A program made the translations under genes and the position numbers. A model generated the notes under the pieces. It made no database searches. It was not told the origin of the DNA and saw only the letters and a list, made by a program, of their open reading frames with translations. This document shows, one piece after another, positions 51,628 through 59,828 of a DNA stretch of 64,000 bases (the first letter of the stretch is position 1; each line of letters starts with the position of its first letter). Origin of the DNA: Microlunatus sp. Gsoil 973 (GTDB lineage Bacteria > Actinomycetota > Actinomycetes > Propionibacteriales > Propionibacteriaceae); assembly GCF_009707365.1 (NCBI RefSeq), contig NZ_CP046122.1, positions 1,240,001 through 1,304,000 of the forward strand, given 5' to 3'.

Positions 51628-52439
51628 TCGGTCAACCCAGTGGGCTGCTCGAAGAGGTCGAAGAACGGCTCGCCAAGGATGGACATCGGGTGGTGATCAG
51701 CGATGAGGGGGATACCGGTGACGGCCGTGGTCGCGGTGGGATGAGGTCCGGGGAACGAAAGGGGCGGACCGCCGATGTCGTGATCGACATCGCCGAACCG
51801 GGCGCCGGAGATCACGTGGACCGCGCCGAACAGGTCGTGACCCTGTTGGACCGCTTCCACCCCGCTCGATTCGTATTGATCAGCACCGTGCTGGTCTACG
51901 CCCCGGTTCCCGATCCGCGCCGGTGGCCGATCCTGGAAGGGTTTCCGCGCCGGGCCCATGGTGAGCCGGCAGGCCGGGCCTATGGCCAGGCCTGCATCGA
52001 TGCCGAGGATGCCCTGGTCGACGAGGCCGGCCGCCGCGGTGTCGAGTACGTGATCTTGCGGCCGACGGTGATCCTGGGGTCTTCGGCCGACGGGTTCGGC
52101 GAACGGGTGCTCACCGACCTGTCGGAGCGTCCCTGGATGGCCGCCGGTCGGTACCAGGGCGCCGGGACGATGCAATGGGTCGATGCGCGCGATGCGGCCG
52201 CCGCGGTGACGCTGGCCGCGGTGGAACCGGCCGCAGCCGACGAAGCGTTCACCATTGCCGGCCCGGCGGCGTTCACCTCCGGTGATCTGGCGCGGTTGGC
52301 GACCGGTCGGCTGGACGACCTGGGGGACGTGTCGGACCCCAAGTTCGACACCACGAAGGCCGAGACGATCCTCGGCTGGCGTCCCGCGTATCAACTGGTA
52401 GCGGCAGAACCCGGACCATCGGGGTGGTGGTCGCCGTGA
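51612..52439 (+). CDS. NAD(P)-binding epimerase-like protein
   Basis: A 275-residue protein resembling extended SDRs: VVIDIAEPGAGDHVDRA and RFVLISTVLVYAP match strands 4-5, AYGQACIDAEDAL stands where YxxxK is expected (Tyr present, Lys not), and VILRPTVILGSS is the usual downstream strand. The N-terminal glycine motif is degenerate (VIGQPSGLLEEV). It may therefore be a non-catalytic partner of the fusion protein upstream, which it overlaps by 16 nt. A short disordered insert lies at about 33-52. Confidence 0.78.
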   Translation: MDVAVIGQPSGLLEEVEERLAKDGHRVVISDEGDTGDGRGRGGMRSGERKGRTADVVIDIAEPGAGDHVDRAEQVVTLLDRFHPARFVLISTVLVYAPVPDPRRWPILEGFPRRAHGEPAGRAYGQACIDAEDALVDEAGRRGVEYVILRPTVILGSSADGFGERVLTDLSERPWMAAGRYQGAGTMQWVDARDAAAAVTLAAVEPAAADEAFTIAGPAAFTSGDLARLATGRLDDLGDVSDPKFDTTKAETILGWRPAYQLVAAEPGPSGWWSP

Positions 52440-53308
52440 TCCGACCCTTCCTGCAGTCCCAGGTCGCGCTGATCACCGGCGCCGGGCGCGGGATAGGCGC
52501 CGCGACCGCCGAGCTACTGGCCCGGGCCGGAGCACAGGTGGTGGCGGTGGCCCGGTCGAAGCACGAACTGGACCAGCTCGGCCGACGGATCAACCAGGAG
52601 TTGGCCGGCCGCCCGGCTGCGGTCCGGGGCGGGATCCTGGCGGATTCGGCCGATGTGGCTGATCGCCGTGACGTGCAGGAGGTCGTTTCGCGTACCCGGA
52701 ACCGGTACGGCGGGATCGACCTGTTGATCAACGTCGCCGGCATCGTCGACCCGCTCGGCAGGCCGCTGTGGGAAGTCACCGAATCGGAATGGGCCTCCTG
52801 CCTCGCCACCAACCTGGCTGGGCCGTTCCACACGATGGCGACCGTGATCCCGGCCATGCTGGACGACGGTGGCGGCCGGATCATCAGCGTCTCGTCCCGG
52901 GCAGCGATCATCCCGGTCACCAACGCCGCTCCGTACAGCGCCGCCAAGGCGGGTCTTGATCATCTCACCCGCACTGTGGCCGCCGAGCTGGACGGCACCG
53001 GGGTCACGGCGGTCACCGTCGATCCCGGGCCGACCGACACGCCGACCTTCGATCGGGTGATCGACAACCTGTTCCCCGACGCACCGGCCTTCGCCGTCGA
53101 TCGGCGTCGCCGCCCGGTCGAGGATGCAGCGGTTCTGCTTGCCTGGCTGTGCTCGCCGGCCACCGCCGGATTGACCGGAGTGCATATCACCTGGAACGAC
53201 CCGCGGGTCGCGCGCAGAGTCGCCGGGTTCGAACAGTGGTTGACCGTTTGGGGAGGCGGCGTACCGACCCGGCCGGCCGGTCGGATCCGCGGCGGGCGCT
53301 ATGGCTAG
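52436..53308 (+). CDS. SDR-family oxidoreductase
   Basis: A 290-residue classical SDR: ALITGAGRGIGAATAELLA binds the cofactor, NVAGIVDPLG is the NNAG-type motif, ISVSSRAAIIPVTNAAPYSAAKAG gives the catalytic Ser, Tyr and Lys in broken form. After the usual core it has a 40-residue extension ending RPAGRIRGGRYG. The GTG at 52436 overlaps the previous stop (GTGA). A keto-reduction or alcohol oxidation on the operon's product is likely. Confidence 0.9.
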   Translation: MIRPFLQSQVALITGAGRGIGAATAELLARAGAQVVAVARSKHELDQLGRRINQELAGRPAAVRGGILADSADVADRRDVQEVVSRTRNRYGGIDLLINVAGIVDPLGRPLWEVTESEWASCLATNLAGPFHTMATVIPAMLDDGGGRIISVSSRAAIIPVTNAAPYSAAKAGLDHLTRTVAAELDGTGVTAVTVDPGPTDTPTFDRVIDNLFPDAPAFAVDRRRRPVEDAAVLLAWLCSPATAGLTGVHITWNDPRVARRVAGFEQWLTVWGGGVPTRPAGRIRGGRYG

Positions 53309-54212
53309 CCCGGCTCCGGTCGGGCCCGTCTTCGTGCTCGCGCCACACAGGTCGTACACCTCTGTCGTCGTGATGGTTCTCGGGCAGCACCCGATGCTGT
53401 TCGGGCTGCCGGAGACGAACCTGTTCGTGACGCCGACGATCGGGCAATGGCTGCGGGTCTACCGGGGCGGACGGCATCCAGGCGGTCACGGGCTGCTTCG
53501 GGCACTGTCCGAGGTGCTGTACGGCGCACAGGGCCCGGAACCTGTCACATGGGCACGGCATTGGCTGTTCGGTCACCGTGACTGGCCCGGCGAAGCCGTC
53601 TTCGCCCTACTTGCTGCCCGGATCAGTCCGTTGGGCGTCGTCGAGAAGAGTCCTCAGGTCTGCTATCGACCGGGCCGCCTGCAGCGTCTTGCCGGGGCCT
53701 GGCCAGGGGCGCGATACCTGCACGTCACGCGTCATCCGTACAGCCAGGGCAGCTCCATGCTCTCTTCGCTGGCCGACATCGGAATTCCGCCGCGGCTGGT
53801 CGACCGCTGGCTGGGCGAAGGCGGCGATCCGCAGCGGAGTTGGCTCGCCGCTCAGAACAACATCCTCGCGTTCGAGCAGTCGGTACCGACCGACCACTGG
53901 CTGCGCATCCGCGGTGAGGATCTGGTGGCCGACCTGCCCGCAGCGGCGGCGGCGCTCTGCGACTGGCTCGGGCTTCCCGGGTCTGCCGAGGTCGTCGAGC
54001 GGATGCTGCACCCGGAGCGGTCGCCGTTCGCGGCACCGGGCCCGCCCGGCGCCCGACTGGGCCTCGATGCCGGCTTCCTTGCCCATCCCCAACTGTCGGC
54101 CGGCGCCGGCGAGGTCGCGCTCCCGTCGATGGACGACCCGCCGCCCTGGGCGGCCGACCGGGCGGTCGATCCCCAGGTCCGGCAGGTCGCCATCGAGCTC
54201 GGATACTCATGA
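53301..54212 (+). CDS. Sulfotransferase-family protein
   Basis: A 303-residue protein of the PAPS-dependent sulfotransferase fold. VFVLAPHRSYTSVVVMVLGQ occupies the place of the 5'-phosphosulfate loop (usually PRSGTT), ARYLHVTRHPYSQGSSML is the 3'-phosphate motif with Arg and Ser, and HWLRIRGEDLVADLPAAAAAL is the typical late helix. The first loop lacks the usual Gly-Thr pair (Ser-Tyr-Thr-Ser instead), so activity needs proof. It implies a sulfated product. It overlaps its neighbours by 8 and 4 nt. Confidence 0.83.
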   Translation: MASPAPVGPVFVLAPHRSYTSVVVMVLGQHPMLFGLPETNLFVTPTIGQWLRVYRGGRHPGGHGLLRALSEVLYGAQGPEPVTWARHWLFGHRDWPGEAVFALLAARISPLGVVEKSPQVCYRPGRLQRLAGAWPGARYLHVTRHPYSQGSSMLSSLADIGIPPRLVDRWLGEGGDPQRSWLAAQNNILAFEQSVPTDHWLRIRGEDLVADLPAAAAALCDWLGLPGSAEVVERMLHPERSPFAAPGPPGARLGLDAGFLAHPQLSAGAGEVALPSMDDPPPWAADRAVDPQVRQVAIELGYS

Positions 54213-55741
54213 TCAGCAACGCCGCGACCAAGAAGCGTACGATCGGCGCACCCCGTCAGCCGGAGCCCGACCTGCGGCCGGACCTGCCCGGATGCCCGAT
54301 GTCCCACGCCAACCCTCAGCTGACGTCGGCTCAGGATCTGGTCGCGCCCGAGCGCGTTGCCGAAGTCTCCCGGATCGACCCTGTAGGAGTGGTGTCCGCC
54401 CGGTCAGGTTTCCACTTGGGGGCGTTCACTGCGCCAGGACGTCTGCTCACCGTTCACCCGGATCCGCTGCATCCCGCGATCGCGGCCTACGATCCGACGA
54501 GTCTCCAACTGCTCTGGACATCACCGCGCTCGGATCTCCCGGCAGATCGGACCGGGCGCCGCCGGCTTGCCGCACCACTGCTGTTCCGCTCGGCGACGGA
54601 CGACGACCCGACGTCCAGATTCGGTGTGATCACCGGCAACCCGACCGATCTGATCGCCTACGACAATCGGGGTCGGGAACTCTGGCGGCGGCCCAATGTG
54701 CTTCCCGGTCCGACCGCTGGCCCCAACGGCAGACCGTCATTTGGTGGCAGGAGCCGGTCCGCGGGCGGACCGATCTGCCTGAACCAGACCGATTCCGGCC
54801 ACCTGGTCACCGTGACCGATGACGGCTGGTTGATCACGATTGCTCCGGCCACCGGCCGGCGGCTGATGACCTGTCCACTTCGGGATCCGACCTCTCCCGG
54901 CCGACCCGGCGCTGTCCGACTGGGCACAGGCAAGTCCGTAGCGGTGGTCGGTCAGGTGCTGTACGCGCTCGTCTCGCCCCCCGGTCCGCGGGTGCCGGTG
55001 TTCTTGGCACGGTGCGAGATCGCCCACGACGGCCGACGCCTGGTCGGCGAACCGGAATTGATCATGGTCGGCCGCGACCGGGCGGGCGGATCGCCCTGTG
55101 TGCTCGCCGGGAATCACGGCACGAACCTGATCATCACCAATGCCGAGATCGGCCGGCCGTCGGTGCCGATCATGATGGTCATCGAGGACGTACCCGGTAG
55201 GGGCCTGCGAACCCGTTGGTGGTCGGTTATCCCCGGCCGACCGGGCGACCTGCTGCATACGTCGCCGGCGATCGAGCCGGGCACCAACCGGCTGCTGGTC
55301 ACCACCCGCGATCAGTTGGTGATCTTTCCGCCCGTTGATCAACTGGAGGGACGGGTGATCGCCCCCGCACCGGTCCGCGCCGATGAACTGTTGCCCGGGG
55401 AACTCCGCGGTGTGCCGGTCGGCAGCCTGGGGCTCGGCAGCCCGCTCACGCTGGCACGGGGTCGCAGCACGGCCACAGTGGTGATCACCAATCTGCGACT
55501 GCAGTCCCGCGCGGGAACCTTCGGGTACCTGGTGGCGGCCGCCTTGCCCGACCTGCTCCGGGGCGGTCGGCGGCCAGGGCTTCGACCATTGTGGGCTGTG
55601 CCGCTGAGTGACCCACCGACACCCGGCCCCGGCACCTTCGGCCAGGCGGCAGTGTTCAGCGACTCCGCCGGCCGCAGCGGCGTTCTGGTCACCACCGCGC
55701 GAAACGGAGCCTTCTGCATCAAAGGACCGGACAGGAGATGA
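54209..55741 (+). CDS. PQQ-like beta-propeller repeat protein
   Basis: A 510-residue protein with repeats of the YDPTSLQLLW and YDNRGRELWRRP kind, typical of PQQ-like propeller blades, and SDSAGRSGVLVTTARNG at the end. No signal peptide, lipobox or membrane segment is seen, so it is predicted to be cytoplasmic, unlike most proteins of this fold. It may be a scaffold for the tailoring enzymes, like the propeller half of the protein at 49054; this is inference. It starts with an ATGA overlap and ends 4 nt before the next ATG. Confidence 0.75.
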   Translation: MISNAATKKRTIGAPRQPEPDLRPDLPGCPMSHANPQLTSAQDLVAPERVAEVSRIDPVGVVSARSGFHLGAFTAPGRLLTVHPDPLHPAIAAYDPTSLQLLWTSPRSDLPADRTGRRRLAAPLLFRSATDDDPTSRFGVITGNPTDLIAYDNRGRELWRRPNVLPGPTAGPNGRPSFGGRSRSAGGPICLNQTDSGHLVTVTDDGWLITIAPATGRRLMTCPLRDPTSPGRPGAVRLGTGKSVAVVGQVLYALVSPPGPRVPVFLARCEIAHDGRRLVGEPELIMVGRDRAGGSPCVLAGNHGTNLIITNAEIGRPSVPIMMVIEDVPGRGLRTRWWSVIPGRPGDLLHTSPAIEPGTNRLLVTTRDQLVIFPPVDQLEGRVIAPAPVRADELLPGELRGVPVGSLGLGSPLTLARGRSTATVVITNLRLQSRAGTFGYLVAAALPDLLRGGRRPGLRPLWAVPLSDPPTPGPGTFGQAAVFSDSAGRSGVLVTTARNGAFCIKGPDRR

Positions 55742-55745
55742 CTCG

Positions 55746-57131
55746 ATGAGCACACCACGCCGGGTTGCGGTGATCGGGCTGGACTGTGGCACGCCACGGC
55801 TGCTGTTCGACGAGCTCGCCGGGCAACTGCCGAATCTGGCGGCACTCCGCGCCGCCGGCAGTTGGGGCCCCCTGCGGAGCACCGTGCCGCCGATCACCGT
55901 GCCGGCCTGGTCGTGTCTCTACTCGGGCCGCACGCCGGGCGAGCTGGGCATCTACGGCTTCCGGAACCGTGCCGACCACAGCTACGCCGGCTTGACAACG
56001 GCCGGCTCGCAGGACGTCCGGGTGCCGCGGCTGTGGGACATGCTGGGCGACGACGGCAGGCGATCGGTGCTGATCGGCGTACCCGGCACCTATCCGCTGC
56101 CCAAGGTCAGGGGCACGGTGATCGGTGATTTCCTGACGCCCTCGTCGGCCGAGGCGTGGGCGTCTCCGGCGGAGATCGGCCGGCGCATCGAGCGCGAGCT
56201 GGGACCATACCTGTTCGACGTCGACGACTTCCGTACCGACGACAAGGAACGGATCGCGCAACGGCTCTTCGATCTCACCGAGCAGCGGTTCGCGGTTGCC
56301 CGGCAACTGGCGGTCGCGGGGGAGTGGGATCTGTTCGCCATGGTCGACATGGGCCCTGACCGCCTGCACCACGGCTTCTGGTCGACCTACGATCCCGGGC
56401 ATCCGCGGCATCAGGTTGGCGGCCGCTACGCCGGCCTGTTCGCCGACTACTACCGGGCGCTGGATGATCATCTTGGCCGCCTGGTCGAGCTGTTCGACGA
56501 CGATGTCGCGGTACTGGTGGTCAGTGATCATGGTGCGCAGCCGATGATCGGCGGTTTCTGTATCAACGAATGGCTGCTCCGCGAGGGCCTGCTGGCGCTG
56601 AACCATCGGCCGGACGGACGGGTGCGGATCGCCGAGGCCGACATCGACTGGGCCAACACGACCGCCTGGGCCGACGGCGGCTACTACGCACGGCTGTTCC
56701 TGAACGTCGCGGGTCGGGAACCCAACGGCGTTGTGCCGATGAGCCATTACGAGAGCGTACGGGACGACCTGATCGAACGCGTGGAGAAGGTTGTCGATCA
56801 CCGTGGCGCGCTGATGGGGAACCGGGCGTTCCGGCCGGAGGACGTCTACCCCGAGGTCAACGGGATCGCCCCGGATCTGATCATCTATCTCGGTGACCTG
56901 CGCTGGCGGTCGGTCGGCACGCTCGGACTGCCGGACGGCCTCTACACCTTTGACAACGACACCGGACCCGACGATGCCAACCATGCCGAACTCGGCGTCT
57001 ATCAGTTGACCGGCGACGGGCTGCCGACGGGGGAGTTGGCGGACGCGTCGATCTACGACGTCGCTCCGACGCTGCAACGAGTGCTCGGGCTGCCTGCCGT
57101 CGACGGGCAACGCGGCCGGGTCCTGGTCTGA
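55746..57131 (+). CDS. Alkaline-phosphatase-superfamily phosphodiesterase 2
   Basis: A 461-residue paralogue of the protein at 46649. VAVIGLDCGTPRLL gives the first metal ligand Asp13, Thr51 in VPPITVPAW is at the nucleophile position (Ser in the paralogue), FAMVDMGPDRLHHGFW holds Asp and His ligands, and LVVSDHGAQPM the Asp-His pair. GDLRWRSVGTLG and the DDANHAELGVY segment close the site. It is the last gene of the eleven-gene operon; the next gene is on the other strand. It probably hydrolyses a phosphoester formed or used in the pathway. Confidence 0.88.
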   Translation: MSTPRRVAVIGLDCGTPRLLFDELAGQLPNLAALRAAGSWGPLRSTVPPITVPAWSCLYSGRTPGELGIYGFRNRADHSYAGLTTAGSQDVRVPRLWDMLGDDGRRSVLIGVPGTYPLPKVRGTVIGDFLTPSSAEAWASPAEIGRRIERELGPYLFDVDDFRTDDKERIAQRLFDLTEQRFAVARQLAVAGEWDLFAMVDMGPDRLHHGFWSTYDPGHPRHQVGGRYAGLFADYYRALDDHLGRLVELFDDDVAVLVVSDHGAQPMIGGFCINEWLLREGLLALNHRPDGRVRIAEADIDWANTTAWADGGYYARLFLNVAGREPNGVVPMSHYESVRDDLIERVEKVVDHRGALMGNRAFRPEDVYPEVNGIAPDLIIYLGDLRWRSVGTLGLPDGLYTFDNDTGPDDANHAELGVYQLTGDGLPTGELADASIYDVAPTLQRVLGLPAVDGQRGRVLV

Positions 57132-57165
57132 TCAACCGGCCCCGGCGGCTCCAACCCCGAACCGA

Positions 57166-57387
57166 TCAGCCGTGCGGCGGGTAGGGATCGTCCTGGTAGG
57201 TCCGCTCGTCCTCGATGGTGCCGTCGGCACGATGGATGAGCACCTGACTCGGCTGGTGGCCGCGGGCCATCGCCACCGCGGCTGCGATGGCCGCCTCCTT
57301 GGTGGCATAGGTCGACGGGTTCGGCGGTGGTGTGGTGATCTTCCAGGCATCGCCTTCGGGCACCACGTCGTACCGGATGCGTTCCAT
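57166..57387 (-). CDS. DUF2188 protein
   Basis: A 73-residue protein that matches the DUF2188 pattern: RYDVVPEGDAWKITTP, a central helix TKEAAIAAAVAMARGHQ and a strand LIHRADGTIEDERTY. GGGAGGAAG lies upstream of the ATG at 57387. Such proteins are common, small and uncharacterised. It is convergent with the end of the synthase operon, 34 bp away. Confidence 0.85.
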   Translation of the reverse strand: MERIRYDVVPEGDAWKITTPPPNPSTYATKEAAIAAAVAMARGHQPSQVLIHRADGTIEDERTYQDDPYPPHG

Positions 57388-57526
57388 GATGATCTTCCTC
57401 CCGGACTCCATCCAGGACGGCGATCCGGTCGACCGGCCGACCGTCCCTTGCCATGCTGGCCCGGAAATCGTCACCGGGGCGTCACCGGTGATGCCACGCC
57501 GGGTCGGTGAGGTGATCCGCCAGTGA

Positions 57527-58276
57527 TCAGCGGGCCAGGAAACCACCGTCCACCGGGAGGTCGGTGCCGTTGACCATCAACGAGGCGTCCGATGCCAGGA
57601 ACAGCGCGGCCGCGGCGATCTCCTCCGGCTCGGCGAACCGTCCCGCCGGGACGAGCTTCTTGAACGCGTCCCCCTCCGGTCCCGACCAGGCGTAACGGCC
57701 GAGTTCGGTCATCACCACCGTCGGAGAGATGGTGTTGGTCCGGACACCGCGGCCGCCCCATTCCAGGGCGAGCACCCTGGTCAGTCCGACCACACCGGCC
57801 TTGGATGCGCAGTAGGCGGCGTGCTTGTCCAGTCCTGCGCTGGCCGCCTGGGACGCAAGGTTGATGATGCTCCCCGAACCGTTGGCCAGCATCAGCCGGC
57901 CGACGGCCTGGGCGACCAGGAAGGTGCCGCGCAGATTGACCGCAAGGGTGGGATCCCAGATGTCGAGTCCGAGTTCCTCCGCGGGCGCCAGCGGGGCGAT
58001 CCCCGCCGAATTGACCAGGACGTCGATCCGGCCGAAGTCGGCCGCAACCCGGTCGACGGTCCTGGTCACCGAGTCCGGGTCAGTGACGTCGAGGTCGTAC
58101 GCGACGGCCCGGGTTCCCAGCGTTGCGGCCCGTTGCGTTGCGGCACCGCTGTTCAAGTCGGCGATCGCGACCCGGGCACCCTTGGCGAGGAAGAGCTGAC
58201 AGATCGCCCAACCAATCCCGGAGGCTCCTCCGGTGACCAGAGCCGTCTTGTCGTTGAGGCTGAAGTCGATATCCAT
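57527..58276 (-). CDS. SDR-family oxidoreductase
   Basis: A 249-residue classical SDR: ALVTGGASGIGWAICQLF, DVTDPDS for adenine binding, VLVNSAGIAPLAPAEE, LASQAASAG, YCASKAGVVGLTR and the C-terminal LPVDGGFLAR. The pattern is close to polyol dehydrogenases of the galactitol/threitol type and to 3-oxoacyl reductases; the substrate is unknown. It is divergent to cmk; the two starts are only 17 bp apart, so their promoters overlap. Confidence 0.93.
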   Translation of the reverse strand: MDIDFSLNDKTALVTGGASGIGWAICQLFLAKGARVAIADLNSGAATQRAATLGTRAVAYDLDVTDPDSVTRTVDRVAADFGRIDVLVNSAGIAPLAPAEELGLDIWDPTLAVNLRGTFLVAQAVGRLMLANGSGSIINLASQAASAGLDKHAAYCASKAGVVGLTRVLALEWGGRGVRTNTISPTVVMTELGRYAWSGPEGDAFKKLVPAGRFAEPEEIAAAALFLASDASLMVNGTDLPVDGGFLAR

Positions 58277-58281
58277 GCAGG

Positions 58282-58287
58282 TAGTCT
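58282..58287 (+). promoter_or_regulatory. -10 box of cmk
   Basis: TAGTCT ends 6 nt before the GTG at 58294, as for the other leaderless starts in this window. It gives cmk-plsC-der its own promoter. No clear -35 box is seen at the right distance. Confidence 0.45.
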
Positions 58288-58293
58288 GACCCC

Positions 58294-59025
58294 GTGCCCG
58301 ATCCGACGAACCGACCCCCACGACCCGACGAGAACAATGAGCTTTTCGTCGTCGCGGTGGACGGACCGAGTGGGTCGGGTAAGTCGTCGGCGTCCCGCGG
58401 TGTCGCCCGGCGGCTGGGGTTCGCCTACCTCGATACCGGGGCGATGTATCGGGCGGCGACCTGGCTGGTGCAGAACTCCGACGTCGAGAAGGATGATCCC
58501 GAGCTGGTGGCCAAGCTGGTCGCCGAGGCCGACTTCGGCGTCGGCACCGATCCGTCGGCGCCGGTGTTCGCCGTCAACGGCGCCGATGTCACAGCAGCGA
58601 TCCGGGAGCCGGTGATCAGCGCGTCGGTGAGCAAGGTCGCGACCAATCTCGCGGTCCGCAAGCTGTTGATCGAACGACAGCGGGAGATCATCGCCGGCTG
58701 CCGGCCGGGAATCGTCGTCGAGGGCCGGGACATTACCACCGTCGTCGCACCCGACGCGCAGGTACGCGTGCTGTTGATCGCCGACCCCGCTGCCCGCGTC
58801 GCGCGACGCAAGAGCGAACTCGGCGACCGGGTCCACGAGGCCGAGGTTCATGATCAGGTGATCCGCCGGGATCGCGACGATTCCACCGTCGCCCAGTTCC
58901 ACGCTGCGGCACCCGGGGTCACGGTGATCGATTCGACCGAGCTGTCTCTGGACGACGTGATCGACCGGATCACTGAGTTGGTCACAGCTGCCCGGCACGA
59001 GCGACCCACGGGCGAGGGACAATAG
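58294..59025 (+). CDS. cmk: Cytidylate kinase
   Basis: A 243-residue kinase that phosphorylates CMP and dCMP. The P-loop is DGPSGSGKSSASRGVA, followed by FAYLDTGAMYRAATW; the CMP-binding region has VVEGRDITTVVAPDA and the lid has ARVARRKSELG. The N-terminus carries 18 extra polar residues. The GTG follows a -10 box directly. It heads cmk-plsC-der, a conserved actinobacterial group. Confidence 0.95.
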   Translation: MPDPTNRPPRPDENNELFVVAVDGPSGSGKSSASRGVARRLGFAYLDTGAMYRAATWLVQNSDVEKDDPELVAKLVAEADFGVGTDPSAPVFAVNGADVTAAIREPVISASVSKVATNLAVRKLLIERQREIIAGCRPGIVVEGRDITTVVAPDAQVRVLLIADPAARVARRKSELGDRVHEAEVHDQVIRRDRDDSTVAQFHAAAPGVTVIDSTELSLDDVIDRITELVTAARHERPTGEGQ

Positions 59026-59030
59026 CGTCT

Positions 59031-59828
59031 GTGACGCTGGAAACGCTGGCGGGACTCCCGCACACCGAGCAGCTGCCTCGTCGGCGGCATTGGGTCTTCC
59101 GGACCGTGCGTCGCCCTGCCCGGTGGCTGATGACCCGGTATTGGACGGTACGGATCCACGGCCGGGAGTTGCTGCCGCCGCGCGGCCCGATGATCTTGGT
59201 CTCCAATCATCTCGGAGTCATCGACGGGCCGCTGATCATCGCCGTACATCCCCAGCCGGCGTTCGCGCTGGCCAAGGTCGAGCTGTTCACCGGCGCGCTG
59301 GGCAAGGCGCTGGCCTACATCGGCCAGATCTCCATCGACCGCCGTCGCGCCGACCTGCGCGGTGTCACCCGGGCGATCCACCTGCTGCGCAGCGGCGGGG
59401 TGCTGACCATCTTCCCGGAGGGCAAGCGGACCGGCGGCGAGGTCGCGTACGCCCACCGCGGGGCGGCCTACCTGGCCATGGTCACCGGGGCTCCGGTGGT
59501 TCCGGTTGCGCTCTTCGGAACACGCGGCCCGGGGCGTACCACGGGGCACATTCCCGGCTATCGGTCCCCGATCCACGTCTGCTACGGCCGGCCGATGCAG
59601 ATTCCGGCAGTACCCTGGCCGCGGACAAAAATTGCTGTCGCGGAATGGACCGAGAAGATCCGTACGACACTGGCCGAGCACATCGTCTCGTCCCGGGAGC
59701 TGACCGGCATGGAGTTGCCGGGGCCGCCGGGGCAGCGTACGCCGAAGTCACCGCGACGTCGGCGACAGCTGTCCACGCGTATCCAACCGCCCCAGGGGCG
59801 GCCGAAACTTCCGACAGGTGACAGATGA
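59031..59828 (+). CDS. plsC: 1-acyl-sn-glycerol-3-phosphate acyltransferase family protein
   Basis: A 265-residue PlsC-type acyltransferase. The catalytic NHxxxxD is [25 protein letters not shown] is the phosphate-binding motif, and [11 protein letters not shown] the last core strand. The C-terminal 40 residues are basic and Pro-rich. The GTG at 59031 lies 5 nt after the cmk stop and the stop overlaps der by 4 nt. It should make phosphatidic acid from lysophosphatidic acid at the membrane. Confidence 0.93.
   Translation: MTLETLAGLPHTEQLPRRRHWVFRTVRRPARWLMTRYWTVRIHGRELLPPRGPMILVSNHLGVIDGPLIIAVHPQPAFALAKVELFTGALGKALAYIGQISIDRRRADLRGVTRAIHLLRSGGVLTIFPEGKRTGGEVAYAHRGAAYLAMVTGAPVVPVALFGTRGPGRTTGHIPGYRSPIHVCYGRPMQIPAVPWPRTKIAVAEWTEKIRTTLAEHIVSSRELTGMELPGPPGQRTPKSPRRRRQLSTRIQPPQGRPKLPTGDR

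Noticed and set aside
51612-52439. Active epimerase
   Set aside because: The glycine motif and the Lys of YxxxK are missing, so I call it epimerase-like only.
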